Assembly: GCA_902494715.1 (NCBI GenBank)
Contig: CABUUJ010000012.1
Span: forward strand, 1 to 42,344
From: an uncultured Collinsella sp.
GTDB lineage: Bacteria > Actinomycetota > Coriobacteriia > Coriobacteriales > Coriobacteriaceae
Reading direction: 5' to 3'
Length of the DNA: 42,344 nt
The notes below the pieces were generated by a model. That model saw only the letters and a program-made list of their open reading frames with translations, did no database searches and was not told the origin of the DNA. Positions 20,348 through 35,892 of this stretch are shown piece by piece. A program made the position numbers and the translations under genes. Within the stretch, counting starts at the first letter, position 1. Each line of letters opens with the position of its first letter.

Positions 20348-21724
20348 ATGTGGGCATACGAGACGACGTTCTACCAGGTCTATCCGCTGGGCTTTTGCGG
20401 AGCTCCGCGCGAAAACGCCGCGCCCGTTGCTGAGGATGAGCTCGCCCAGGCTGCCAACGACGCGCCCAACTCCGATGCCCCCATCATGAAGATCGCCCAG
20501 TGGGCCGACTACCTGCAAAAACTCGGTATTGGCGCCGTGCTCATCAACCCGCCGCTCGAGTCTGATAGTCACGGCTACGATACGCGCAGTCTGCGCCATA
20601 TCGACCGCCGCCTGGGTGGGGATGCCGACTTTGCCGCCGTATGCGACACGCTGCATACCCATGGCATCCGCGTGGTGCTCGATGCTGTCTTCAACCACGT
20701 CGGCCGCGGTTTTTGGGCCTTCCGCGACGTGCAGGAGCGCAAGTGGGACTCGCCCTACAAGGACTGGTTCCACATTAGCTTTGACGGTGACTCGTGCTAC
20801 GGCGACGGCTTTTGGTACGAGGGCTGGGAGGGCCATTTTGAGCTTGTGAAGCTCAACCTGCAAAACCCTGCCGTGGTCGATTACCTGCTTGAGTCCGTGC
20901 GTCGCTGGTCCGAAGTCTTTGGCGTCGACGGTCTGCGCCTGGACGTCGCCTATATGCTCGATCGCGATTTTATGCGCCGCCTACACGCCTTTACCCGCGA
21001 GCTCAAGCCCGACTTCGTGCTGATCGGCGAGACACTCCACGGCGACTACAACCAGATCGTCAACGACGAGATGCTCGACTCCTGCACCAACTACGAGTGC
21101 TACAAGGGCCTGTACTCCAGCTTTAACTCGGTCAACATGTTCGAGATTGCCCACTCGCTTCATCGCCAGTTTGGCGGCGACCCCTGGTGCATTTATCGCG
21201 GCAAGCATCTGCTGTCGTTTGTCGACAACCACGACGTGCCGCGCCTGGCGAGCATCCTGACGGACAAGTCCTGCCTGCGCCCCGCCTACGGCATGCTCTT
21301 TGGTATGCCGGGCATTCCGTGCGTCTACTACGGCAGCGAGTGGGGGATTGCCGGCGAAAAGGGCGGCCCCGATGGCGATTGGGCGCTACGTCCTGCGCTC
21401 GATGAGCCCGCGCCCAACGAGCTGACGGCATTTGTCACGCAGCTGGCGCACCTGCGCTCGGCAAACGACGCGGCAGCCCGTGCCCTCAACTACGGTGCCT
21501 ATCGCAACGTGGTGATCCAGAACAAGCAGCTGCTGTTCGAGCGCGCCTGCGACGATGCGACGGTGCTCGTGGCGGTCAATGCCGTGAACGAGCCCTACAC
21601 CTTTGGAGCTGGCGAACTCAGCGGCTCCTTCGTCGACCTGCTTGCCGACGATGCGCCCACGGTCGAGCTGTCGGGTGCCCTTGAGCTTGCACCCTACGAG
21701 GTGCGTTATCTGCTGAGGGCCTAG
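20348..21724 (+). CDS. GH13 alpha-amylase-family glycoside hydrolase
   Basis: A 458-residue enzyme with the GH13 motifs in order: DAVFNHVG near residue 112, the nucleophile Asp199 in GLRLDVAY, the acid Glu228 in LIGETLHGDY and Asp296 in FVDNHDVPR. No signal peptide, so it probably acts on imported maltodextrins or similar oligosaccharides. A short C-terminal beta domain follows. The insertion at residues 20-45 after the first strand is long and acidic. GGGAGG precedes the ATG. The next gene starts three bases after its stop. Confidence 0.92.
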   Translation: MWAYETTFYQVYPLGFCGAPRENAAPVAEDELAQAANDAPNSDAPIMKIAQWADYLQKLGIGAVLINPPLESDSHGYDTRSLRHIDRRLGGDADFAAVCDTLHTHGIRVVLDAVFNHVGRGFWAFRDVQERKWDSPYKDWFHISFDGDSCYGDGFWYEGWEGHFELVKLNLQNPAVVDYLLESVRRWSEVFGVDGLRLDVAYMLDRDFMRRLHAFTRELKPDFVLIGETLHGDYNQIVNDEMLDSCTNYECYKGLYSSFNSVNMFEIAHSLHRQFGGDPWCIYRGKHLLSFVDNHDVPRLASILTDKSCLRPAYGMLFGMPGIPCVYYGSEWGIAGEKGGPDGDWALRPALDEPAPNELTAFVTQLAHLRSANDAAARALNYGAYRNVVIQNKQLLFERACDDATVLVAVNAVNEPYTFGAGELSGSFVDLLADDAPTVELSGALELAPYEVRYLLRA

Positions 21725-21727
21725 GCC

Positions 21728-22291
21728 ATGGCAGCGTCTGACGAGGGCTATCAACATATTGAGCATGGGTTTGAGCCCGTGTTCGACCAGCACTCGCGCG
21801 TTTTGGTGCTCGGGTCGTTTCCCTCGGTGCTTTCGCGCGCCAATGCCTTTTATTACGGCAACCCTCAGAATCGCTTTTGGCGCGTGATGGCCGCGTGCCT
21901 CGGTGTGCCCGTGCCGCCCAACGAGGGCGATCCTTTGGCAAGCGGTGAGCCCGCGACGCTCGATGCCTCGATTGCCGCCAAGCGGGCCATGCTGCTCAAC
22001 GGCGGTGTGGCCCTGTGGGACGTGATCGAGAGCTGCGATATTAAGGGTTCGAGTGACGCCAGCATCAAAAACGTTGTGCCGGCACATATCGAGCGCATTA
22101 CCGACGCGGCTCCCATTAAGCAGGTGATATGCAACGGTGGTACAGCTGGCCGGCTCTACAAGCGCTATCTACAAGAACGCACCGGGCTGCCGGCCATCGT
22201 TCTGCCGTCGACAAGTCCCGCCAATGCGGCATGGCGCCTAGAGCGCCTTGTTGGGCGCTGGCGCGAGGCCGTTGACTGGGGCGCTCTGTAA
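21728..22291 (+). CDS. Hypoxanthine-DNA glycosylase (UDG superfamily, family 6)
   Basis: A 187-residue DNA repair enzyme that removes deaminated adenine. It has GSFPSVLSRANAFYYGNPQN near residue 29, matching the family 6 glycosylase motif, with Asn in the activating position, and LPSTSPANA near residue 158 as the DNA-intercalation loop. It follows the amylase gene by three bases and ends one base from the convergent gene, so those stops are nearly touching. Confidence 0.88.
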   Translation: MAASDEGYQHIEHGFEPVFDQHSRVLVLGSFPSVLSRANAFYYGNPQNRFWRVMAACLGVPVPPNEGDPLASGEPATLDASIAAKRAMLLNGGVALWDVIESCDIKGSSDASIKNVVPAHIERITDAAPIKQVICNGGTAGRLYKRYLQERTGLPAIVLPSTSPANAAWRLERLVGRWREAVDWGAL

Positions 22292-22292
22292 T

Positions 22293-22952
22293 TTAGATAT
22301 CTGATTGGGCGCGGGTGCCGAGGCGTTTCATGATGGCATGCCAGATCGGTGCGGGCAGCGCGGGCTTGACGCGCACCATGCCGTCGGCATCGACGCCTCC
22401 GGCATTGCCACCGCCAAGCAGCTGCGCATGCTCAATGGAGCAGCCCATGCGTACGGCGCCCACAAGCTTATCCATCGCTTCCGAAAATGGCCGACGCAAG
22501 AGACCCATGCGCGGGGAGTGGCGAAGCGCTGCGATGCCGGTGCCGGTGCAGACGACAACGCCGTCGCACCATGGCAGGTCACGTAGAAGACATGCCCGAT
22601 ACAGGCGGTCGAGGACTTCGTCCGTCTGCTTGGCGTTGTTGGACAGGGCCTGGACGACGACATAGACGCGTGTTTCTGTATTCCCAAGGCGATCGAGTAT
22701 CTGCTCGACAGCGATCATAGCCTCATCGTCAAATGCATCATCAACAGCGAGCACTATGCCATCGACTGCACCGGCATCATCCGCCTTCAAGTCAACCGGG
22801 TGGGGGAGTACGGTGTCGGAAAGCCGGGCATAGGCGGCGATGGCATCCTGCAGGTCCCAAAGCAAAAACTCAAGATCGGCGCTTTCGGGAATACTGACAA
22901 ACGCGATGTTATGCAGTGTTTTTGGTACATCGCCGCGCGCGGTCGTCTCCAT
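22293..22952 (-). CDS. Unknown protein, possibly flavodoxin-like
   Basis: A 219-residue protein I do not recognise with confidence. It has no signal peptide or membrane segment. The central region (about 90-140: TRVYVVVQALSNNAKQTDEV then LPWCDGVVVCTGTG) has the strand-helix pattern of the C-terminal half of flavodoxin-fold NAD(P)H-dependent oxidoreductases, but the N-terminal flavin-binding loop is not clear. Ribosome binding site AAAGGAGG precedes the ATG. Transcribed divergently from the aminotransferase and convergent with the DNA glycosylase. Confidence 0.6.
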   Translation of the reverse strand: METTARGDVPKTLHNIAFVSIPESADLEFLLWDLQDAIAAYARLSDTVLPHPVDLKADDAGAVDGIVLAVDDAFDDEAMIAVEQILDRLGNTETRVYVVVQALSNNAKQTDEVLDRLYRACLLRDLPWCDGVVVCTGTGIAALRHSPRMGLLRRPFSEAMDKLVGAVRMGCSIEHAQLLGGGNAGGVDADGMVRVKPALPAPIWHAIMKRLGTRAQSDI

Positions 22953-23045
22953 GCCGCCTCCTTTCCGGTTGGTTTCCGTTTAGGTTACACCGTCTGGTGG
23001 CGCTCCGCCGCGCTATCCTAGTGCAACCCTTACGAAAGGAACGCC

Positions 23046-24182
23046 ATGCGTCTGCCCATGAATACCTCGCTTGCCACGCTCAAGCCCTCCGGCATCCGCC
23101 GGATCAATGCGCTCGCCGCCCAGCATCCGGGATGCATTGCGCTCGCGCTCGGCGAGCCCGATTTTCCCACGCCCGATGTGATTAGCGCCGAGGTGACTGC
23201 TTCGTTGGGCCGCGGTGACACGCACTATCCGCCCAACAACGGTCGCTCCGCCCTGCGTGAGGCGTTATCTGCCTACATGGGGGACGCGGGCCTGGCGTTT
23301 TCCGCCGATGAGGTCATCCTGACCGACGGTGCGACCGAGGCACTGTCGGCAACATTCATGGCTATGCTCAACCCCGGCGACGAGGTCATTATTCCCACGC
23401 CGGCCTTTGGCCTGTACGAAAGCATCGTCGTGGCCAACCACGCCAAAGCAGTCTTTTTGGATACGGAGCCTGCGCAATTTCAGATTGACGAGGATGCGCT
23501 TCGTGCTTGCGTGACACCGGCGACCAAGGCCATCGTCATCTGCTCGCCCAACAATCCTACGGGCTGCATCCTCAACGCGGCTTCGCTCGACGCCGTGGCG
23601 CACGTGGCGGAGCAGGCGGGCATCTACGTGGTCTGCGACGACGTATACAACCGCCTGGTTTATGTGGATGGCTACGAGCGCTTTGCCCAGCGCCACCCGG
23701 AGCTGCGTGAACAGACGGTAGTTATCGAGAGCTTCTCCAAGCCCTGGGCTATGACCGGCTGGCGCCTGGGTTGGCTCGCAGCCGCAGCCCCCGTCATCGC
23801 CGAGATCGCAAAGGCCCACCAATACCTAGTATCGAGCGCCGTTTCCTTCGAGATGGACGCCGCAGCCCGAGCCCTCACCGTCGACCCAACTCCCATGCTC
23901 AACGTCTACCGAGCCCGCCGCAAACGCGTGCTCGCAGCCTTAAACGCCATGGGCCTCGAAGTAGTAGAGCCCGCAGGGGCCTTCTACACTTTCCCGAGCA
24001 TCAAAAAGTTCGGTCTAACCAGCGAAGACTTCTGCATCAAAGCCATCAAAGAAGCAAACGTAGCCCTAGTCCCGGGCGACTGTTTCGGAACCGAAGGCCA
24101 CATCCGCCTAAGCTACTGCGTCTCCGACAAAGACCTAGACGAAGGCCTCCACCGCCTGTCCACCTTCATTTCGACCTTATAG
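23046..24182 (+). CDS. Class I/II PLP-dependent aminotransferase
   Basis: A 378-residue aminotransferase of the AspC/PatA-like fold. Conserved parts include ALGEPDFPTPD near residue 34, SPNNPTGC near 166, the PLP lysine in ESFSKPWAMTGWRLGW near 230 and the C-terminal HIRLSYC arginine that binds the substrate carboxylate. The amino acid specificity is not evident. GAAAGGAA precedes the ATG. Codon use changes sharply at about 23810: upstream favours GAG, CTG/CTC and AAG, downstream GAA, CTA/TTA, AAA and GTA. This suggests a mosaic gene. Confidence 0.93.
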   Translation: MRLPMNTSLATLKPSGIRRINALAAQHPGCIALALGEPDFPTPDVISAEVTASLGRGDTHYPPNNGRSALREALSAYMGDAGLAFSADEVILTDGATEALSATFMAMLNPGDEVIIPTPAFGLYESIVVANHAKAVFLDTEPAQFQIDEDALRACVTPATKAIVICSPNNPTGCILNAASLDAVAHVAEQAGIYVVCDDVYNRLVYVDGYERFAQRHPELREQTVVIESFSKPWAMTGWRLGWLAAAAPVIAEIAKAHQYLVSSAVSFEMDAAARALTVDPTPMLNVYRARRKRVLAALNAMGLEVVEPAGAFYTFPSIKKFGLTSEDFCIKAIKEANVALVPGDCFGTEGHIRLSYCVSDKDLDEGLHRLSTFISTL

Positions 24183-24239
24183 TCCTCAGGGACGCAACAC
24201 ATCAGCCCACCGACCCAAGCATTATGAGCGGGGCGCGCC

Positions 24240-24450
24240 GGCCAACGGCAACCCTGGCTGTCCCAAAGTCAACACAGGTCGCGCCGCCAAAGGCCAGGCG
24301 CAAGCTTTTCGTAGATTCCGCACGAGCCGAAGAGCACTAAATGTGCTCTTCGTGCGAGCCCAGGACCTGACCGAGCGAAAAGCTTGCGCCTGGCCTTTGG
24401 CGGCGCGACCGAGATGGTGGAATTGTGTGCAGCCAGGGTTGCCGTTGACC
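24240..24450. repeat. Long cruciform element A
   Basis: Nested stems: an outer 21-bp pair (24240-24260 with 24430-24450, 20 of 21 matching), a perfect 35-bp pair (24277-24311 with 24376-24410), and an inner hairpin GAAGAGCAC/GTGCTCTTC (24329-24337, 24343-24351) closed again by GCAC/GTGC (24320-24323, 24352-24355). The central core TTCCGCACGAGCCG and CGTGCGAGCCCAGGAC recurs in element B at 37098-37238. The outer right arm includes the rplJ -35 box. No coding frame with a credible start spans it. Function unknown. Confidence 0.85.
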
Positions 24451-24473
24451 GACGCCGGGGTCCCCGCCATAAT
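24445..24473 (+). promoter_or_regulatory. rplJL promoter
   Basis: TTGACC (24445-24450) and CATAAT (24468-24473) with a 17-bp spacer. The -35 is the end of the outer right arm of palindrome A. The transcript would begin near 24480, just before the L10 leader. Confidence 0.7.
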
Positions 24474-24487
24474 ACTTTCGGTTCACG

Positions 24488-24587
24488 CACGAATCCGCTG
24501 CCAGAGACAGCCGGCGCAAACGGGCCTTACCCGCGAGCTTAATGGGACTTCCCGCCAGCCGAGGTGGTCGAGTAGATATGTCTTCTC
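24488..24587 (+). ncRNA. L10 ribosomal protein leader
   Basis: The leader upstream of rplJ contains CTGCCAGAGACAGCCGG, GCTTAATGGGA and GCCGAGGTGG, the kink-turn-bearing signature of the L10 (L8) leader RNA bound by the L10-(L12)4 complex. It is followed directly by an intrinsic terminator, so excess L10 complex probably lowers rplJL expression. Boundaries are approximate. Confidence 0.8.
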
Positions 24588-24624
24588 GCCCCCGTCGCTC
24601 ATGCAGCGCGGGGGCTTTCTTTTT
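24588..24624 (+). terminator. rplJ leader attenuator
   Basis: GCCCCCG (24588-24594) pairs with CGGGGGC (24609-24615), with CGCT/AGCG inside, followed by TTTCTTTTT. Lying between leader RNA and coding sequence, it is the expected attenuator of L10 autoregulation. Confidence 0.88.
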
Positions 24625-24688
24625 GGACATGCCCCCGTCACGTCCTTGTGGCGGACCGTGCCCGGAAGAATTCGAGGAGGTGTAATTC

Positions 24689-25210
24689 ATGCCCCAGCAG
24701 TACAAAATCGACAAGGTTGCAGAGATCGAGTCCCGTATCGCCGAGAACGCCGGTCTGTTCGTCGTCAACTACAACGGTCTGACGGTTAAGCAGGCTCAGG
24801 AGCTGCGTCATCAGCTTCGCGAGTGCGGCGCCGAGATGAAGGTCTACAAGAACAACCTGGTCAAGATCGCCCTCAAGAACCAGGAGCAGCCCGAGATCGA
24901 CGAGATCCTCGCCGGCCCCGTCGCTTATGTGTTCTACGAGACCGAGCCGGTCGAGGCCGCTAAGGCCCTTAAGGACTTCTCCGCTAAGTCCAAGGGCGTC
25001 CTTGAGATCAAGGGCGGTATCTCCGACGGCAAGGCCGTTTCCGCTGATGATGTTAAGGCTATCGCCGAGCTGCCCACCAAGGATCAGCTTCTCGGCCAGA
25101 TTGCCGGTCTCATCTCCGGTTTCGCTCGCGACATCGCTGTCTGCGTCAACGGCGTTTCCTCTGGTCTCGCTCGTTCGATCCAGCAGGTCTCCGAGCAGAA
25201 GGCAGCCTAG
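24689..25210 (+). CDS. rplJ: 50S ribosomal protein L10
   Basis: A 173-residue L10, base of the L7/L12 stalk. The conserved N-terminal globular domain runs to about residue 130 (VVNYNGLTVKQAQELR, MKVYKNNLVKIAL); the C-terminal helix that carries L12 dimers follows. GAGGAGGTG precedes the ATG. Expression is probably controlled by the leader and attenuator upstream. It pairs with rplL 102 bp downstream. Confidence 0.97.
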   Translation: MPQQYKIDKVAEIESRIAENAGLFVVNYNGLTVKQAQELRHQLRECGAEMKVYKNNLVKIALKNQEQPEIDEILAGPVAYVFYETEPVEAAKALKDFSAKSKGVLEIKGGISDGKAVSADDVKAIAELPTKDQLLGQIAGLISGFARDIAVCVNGVSSGLARSIQQVSEQKAA

Positions 25211-25312
25211 TTGCTGTTTTCACCCGCGGCGGCAACGCCGCACCCCTGGCGCATTCGCGCCGTGTTTTAACTGATCTCCGTGCATCCGCACGGAAACCGA
25301 AAGGACTTAGAA

Positions 25313-25690
25313 ATGGCTAAGCTTACCACCGATGAGATCATCGATGCTCTTAAGGAAATGACCCTTCTCGAGGCTTCCGAGCTCGTCAAGGCTATCGAGG
25401 ACACCTTCGGCGTTTCCGCCGCTGCTCCTGCCGCTGTTGTCGCCGCTCCCGCTGCTGGCGCTGCTGAGGCCGAGGAGAAGACCGAGTTTGACGTCGTGCT
25501 CGAGGGCTTCGGCGACAACAAGATCCAGGTCATCAAGGCCGTCCGTGAGCTCACCAACCTTGGCCTGAAGGAGGCCAAGGAGGTCGTCGAGGGCGCTCCC
25601 AAGGCTGTTCTCGAGGGTGCCAAGAAGGAGGACGCCGAGGCTGCCAAGGAGAAGCTCGAGGCTGCTGGCGCTGCTGTCACCCTCAAGTAA
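25313..25690 (+). CDS. rplL: 50S ribosomal protein L7/L12
   Basis: A 125-residue stalk protein that recruits translation GTPases. The N-terminal dimerisation part, an alanine-rich hinge (AAAPAAVVAAPAAGAAEAEE near residue 40) and the C-terminal domain (VVLEGFGDNKIQVIKAVREL) are standard. The start at 25313 follows AAAGGA; an in-frame ATG at 25280 has no such site. It is followed by a strong terminator rather than by rpoB. Confidence 0.97.
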   Translation: MAKLTTDEIIDALKEMTLLEASELVKAIEDTFGVSAAAPAAVVAAPAAGAAEAEEKTEFDVVLEGFGDNKIQVIKAVRELTNLGLKEAKEVVEGAPKAVLEGAKKEDAEAAKEKLEAAGAAVTLK

Positions 25691-25717
25691 TCAGGCTTTC
25701 TCGCCAGATTTCTTTGC

Positions 25718-25751
25718 AGACGGGGTTCGCATTGCGAGCCCCGTCTTTTTT
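25718..25751 (+). terminator. rplJL terminator
   Basis: AGACGGGG (25718-25725) pairs with CCCCGTCT (25739-25746), with CGC/GCG inside, followed by TTTTTT. It cuts rplJL off from rpoBC. Confidence 0.92.
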
Positions 25752-25880
25752 GTTTTTCGGTCCCTCGACATCGGTTGCTCAAACTGCCATGTTCTGTGAT
25801 TTGCGTCGTATCGGGTGCCCTGCCGTTGGGCAATAAAATTGCACCATTCGAGCAATAATTTGCGTTGACCTGCTGAAGAA

Positions 25881-25908
25881 TTGTCTCTGCCTTGTAGCGA
25901 CATATAGT
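25881..25908 (+). promoter_or_regulatory. Probable galU promoter
   Basis: TTGTCT (25881-25886) and TATAGT (25903-25908) with a 16-bp spacer, about 97 bp upstream of the galU start. The rest of 25752-26004 shows nothing recognisable. Confidence 0.4.
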
Positions 25909-26004
25909 TCCAGCGGTAAGATGCTTGGGTATCGCAATTTGGTCTGCGGCTGTGTGCCGCACGCATGGGGCGCTTTTGCGCCTGCGAAAGGATCTTTGAA
26001 TAAC

Positions 26005-26913
26005 ATGAAGGCAATCATCCCCGCCGCCGGTCTTGGCACGCGTTTTCTGCCTGGCACTAAGTGCACGCCCAAAGAGATGCTGCCGGTGCTCGACAAGCCC
26101 GTCATTCAGTACGTCGTCGAGGAGGCGCTCGATCCCGAGGAGGTCGACGATGCCATCATCGTTACTTCTCCCGGTAAGCCCGAGCTACTGAACTACTTCC
26201 AGCCCGATCGCTCGCTCGAGAACCTGCTGCGCGAGCGCGGCAAGAACGCCTATGCCGACGCCGTCGCCCACGCTGGCGGTATGCCGGTCGACTTCCGTTA
26301 TCAGTACGAGCCCAAGGGCCTCGGCCATGCTATTCGCTCTGCTGCCGACGCCGTGGCAGGGGAGAACTTCCTGGTTCTTCTGGGCGACTACGTTGTGCCT
26401 AACCGCGACATCTGCGACAAGATGCTCGCCGTTTCCAAGGAGCACGGTGGCGCTTCTGTTATCGCCGTCGCTGCTTGCTCGCCCGAGGAAGTCAGCCGCT
26501 ACGGCGTTATCGCCGGTGAGCGTGTCGGTTCGCTCGAGGGTGCCGAGGACGTTGCCGATGCAGAGCCGGGCGCTGTCTGGCGTATCGGCGGTCTGGTCGA
26601 GAAGCCCGCTCCCGAGGCAGCTCCGTCCAACCTGTACATCGTCGGTCGCTACCTGCTGAGCCCGCTGGTCATGGACCTGCTGGCAGATCAGCAGGCCGGC
26701 AAGGGCGGCGAGATCCAGCTCACCGACGCCATGGCCCGTTCGCTCGACCGCGAGGCCATGTACGCAGTCGTCATCGACCCGCTCTCGGGCTACGACACCG
26801 GTACTCCCTCTGGTTGGATGGCCACCAACGCCCTCATGGCTGCAAGCGACCCCCGCTTTGCCAATGCCTTCTGGGATGCCATCGACGAGCGCGGCGGCTT
26901 GATGCGCAAATAA
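26005..26913 (+). CDS. galU: UTP-glucose-1-phosphate uridylyltransferase
   Basis: A 302-residue nucleotidyltransferase making UDP-glucose for envelope glycan and galactose metabolism. The signature PAAGLGTRFLPGTK is at residue 6, followed by KEMLPVLDKPVIQYVVEEA, with the GDYVV aspartate near residue 130 and VEKP near 200. The start at 26005 follows GAAAGGA with rather long spacing. It has its own terminator and lies between rplL and rpoB, an unusual position that breaks the common rplJL-rpoBC operon. Confidence 0.95.
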   Translation: MKAIIPAAGLGTRFLPGTKCTPKEMLPVLDKPVIQYVVEEALDPEEVDDAIIVTSPGKPELLNYFQPDRSLENLLRERGKNAYADAVAHAGGMPVDFRYQYEPKGLGHAIRSAADAVAGENFLVLLGDYVVPNRDICDKMLAVSKEHGGASVIAVAACSPEEVSRYGVIAGERVGSLEGAEDVADAEPGAVWRIGGLVEKPAPEAAPSNLYIVGRYLLSPLVMDLLADQQAGKGGEIQLTDAMARSLDREAMYAVVIDPLSGYDTGTPSGWMATNALMAASDPRFANAFWDAIDERGGLMRK

Positions 26914-26933
26914 GCCTTCGGGCATCGACATTT

Positions 26934-26966
26934 ACGGGCGCGGACCTCGGTTCGCGCCCGTTTTTT
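26934..26966 (+). terminator. galU terminator
   Basis: ACGGGCGCG (26934-26942) pairs with CGCGCCCGT (26953-26961), followed by TTTTTT. Confidence 0.92.
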
Positions 26967-27200
26967 ATAAGAGCTTCGATTGTCGACTCTTTGTTCACAG
27001 AAAATATATGAACAGGTGTTCGATACACATACATCTACCTGCGTGTTTTCTGCCGAAAAACTTTGCTACTCCAAAAACTCAATCGCGTCAAGGCTTTTCT
27101 TGCCCAACGGTCGCTACCTGATAAACTATTAGGTTGCGATAACTGGCGAAGCTATGCCTCGCCAACCCACCGAGCATTTCCGTGAAGGAGGAAAAACCTG

Positions 27201-30692
<3,492 letters not shown>

Positions 30693-30698
30693 TTGACT

Positions 30699-35174
<4,476 letters not shown>

Positions 35175-35200
35175 CTTCCAAGTACGTTAACCGCCCTTCC

Positions 35201-35238
35201 AAAGACCCGTTTCCCAACAGGGAAGCGGGTCTTTTTTT
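35201..35238 (+). terminator. rpoBC terminator
   Basis: AAAGACCCGTTTCCC (35201-35215) pairs with GGGAAGCGGGTCTTT (35220-35234), one G-U pair, followed by a T run. Confidence 0.93.
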
Positions 35239-35244
35239 GAAGAG

Positions 35245-35281
35245 AACCTGCCAAAAAGGGACAGGTTTATTTTGGTAGGTT
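35245..35281 (+). repeat. GGGAC-core hairpin repeat copy 5 (R5)
   Basis: AACCTGCCAAAA (35245-35256) pairs with TTTTGGTAGGTT (35270-35281), one G-U pair; the loop is AGGGACAGGTTTA. It lies just after the rpoC terminator and ends in a T run. The 18-mer CCAAAAAGGGACAGGTTT (35251-35268) is exactly shared, inverted, with R6 (37053-37070) and R4. Confidence 0.8.
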
Positions 35282-35373
35282 TTTCCTGCTTGAATTTGAA
35301 ACATTTCGTCCGGCCAGAGCGTATCAATGGTGAGGTCCTCATCAAGAATCATTACCGTCACCGGGAGGTGATT

Positions 35374-35892
35374 ATGGAAGAACAAGCATTTAGACAGGCG
35401 GTCGAAGATCACCGGGATGTCGTGTTTCGAATCGCATTGACGTACCTGCGCGATCGCGCCGATGCCGATGATGTTGCCCAAGATGTCTTTCTTAAGTTGC
35501 TCAAAAGCGACGGACATTTTGAAAATCAGGAGCATCTTCGTCACTGGCTTATCCGGGTCACGATCAATGAATGCAAATCTCTCTTTCGAAAGCCATGGAG
35601 GCGTGTGGAGGATATTGAGAACCTGGCCGAGTCGCTTTCGACGGCGCAGGATGAGACCAAGGCCGTCCTGTCAGATGTCATGCGGCTTCCGGAACGATTC
35701 CGTATCCCCATCGTGCTCTATTACTATCTGGGCTTCTCGACTTCAGAGATTGCCGAGTTGCTGCACGTACCAGCCGCGACCGTTCGAACGCGTTTAGCTC
35801 GCGGCAGATCGAAACTCAAGTTCATCCTAGAGGAGGGCGACCGTGAAATCCAACCAAATCAAGCAGGCCTTCGAGTCCGTCCAAGCCGATAG
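35374..35892 (+). CDS. ECF-type RNA polymerase sigma factor
   Basis: A 172-residue sigma-70 family factor with only regions 2 and 4. Region 2 is FRIALTYLRDRADADDVAQD near residue 20; region 4 has LPERFRIPIVLYYY, then the helix-turn-helix EIAELLHVPAATVRTRLARG near residues 125-150. GGGAGGTG precedes the ATG; earlier in-frame codons would start inside the R5 repeat. The last 50 bases overlap the next gene, which looks like its membrane-bound anti-sigma. The target genes and signal are unknown. Confidence 0.9.
   Translation: MEEQAFRQAVEDHRDVVFRIALTYLRDRADADDVAQDVFLKLLKSDGHFENQEHLRHWLIRVTINECKSLFRKPWRRVEDIENLAESLSTAQDETKAVLSDVMRLPERFRIPIVLYYYLGFSTSEIAELLHVPAATVRTRLARGRSKLKFILEEGDREIQPNQAGLRVRPSR

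Noticed and set aside
4943..24450. Prophage or integrative island between rplA and rplJ
   Set aside because: No integrase, phage, conjugation or toxin-antitoxin genes are present, and asnS, crr and feoAB are typical chromosomal genes with host-like composition.
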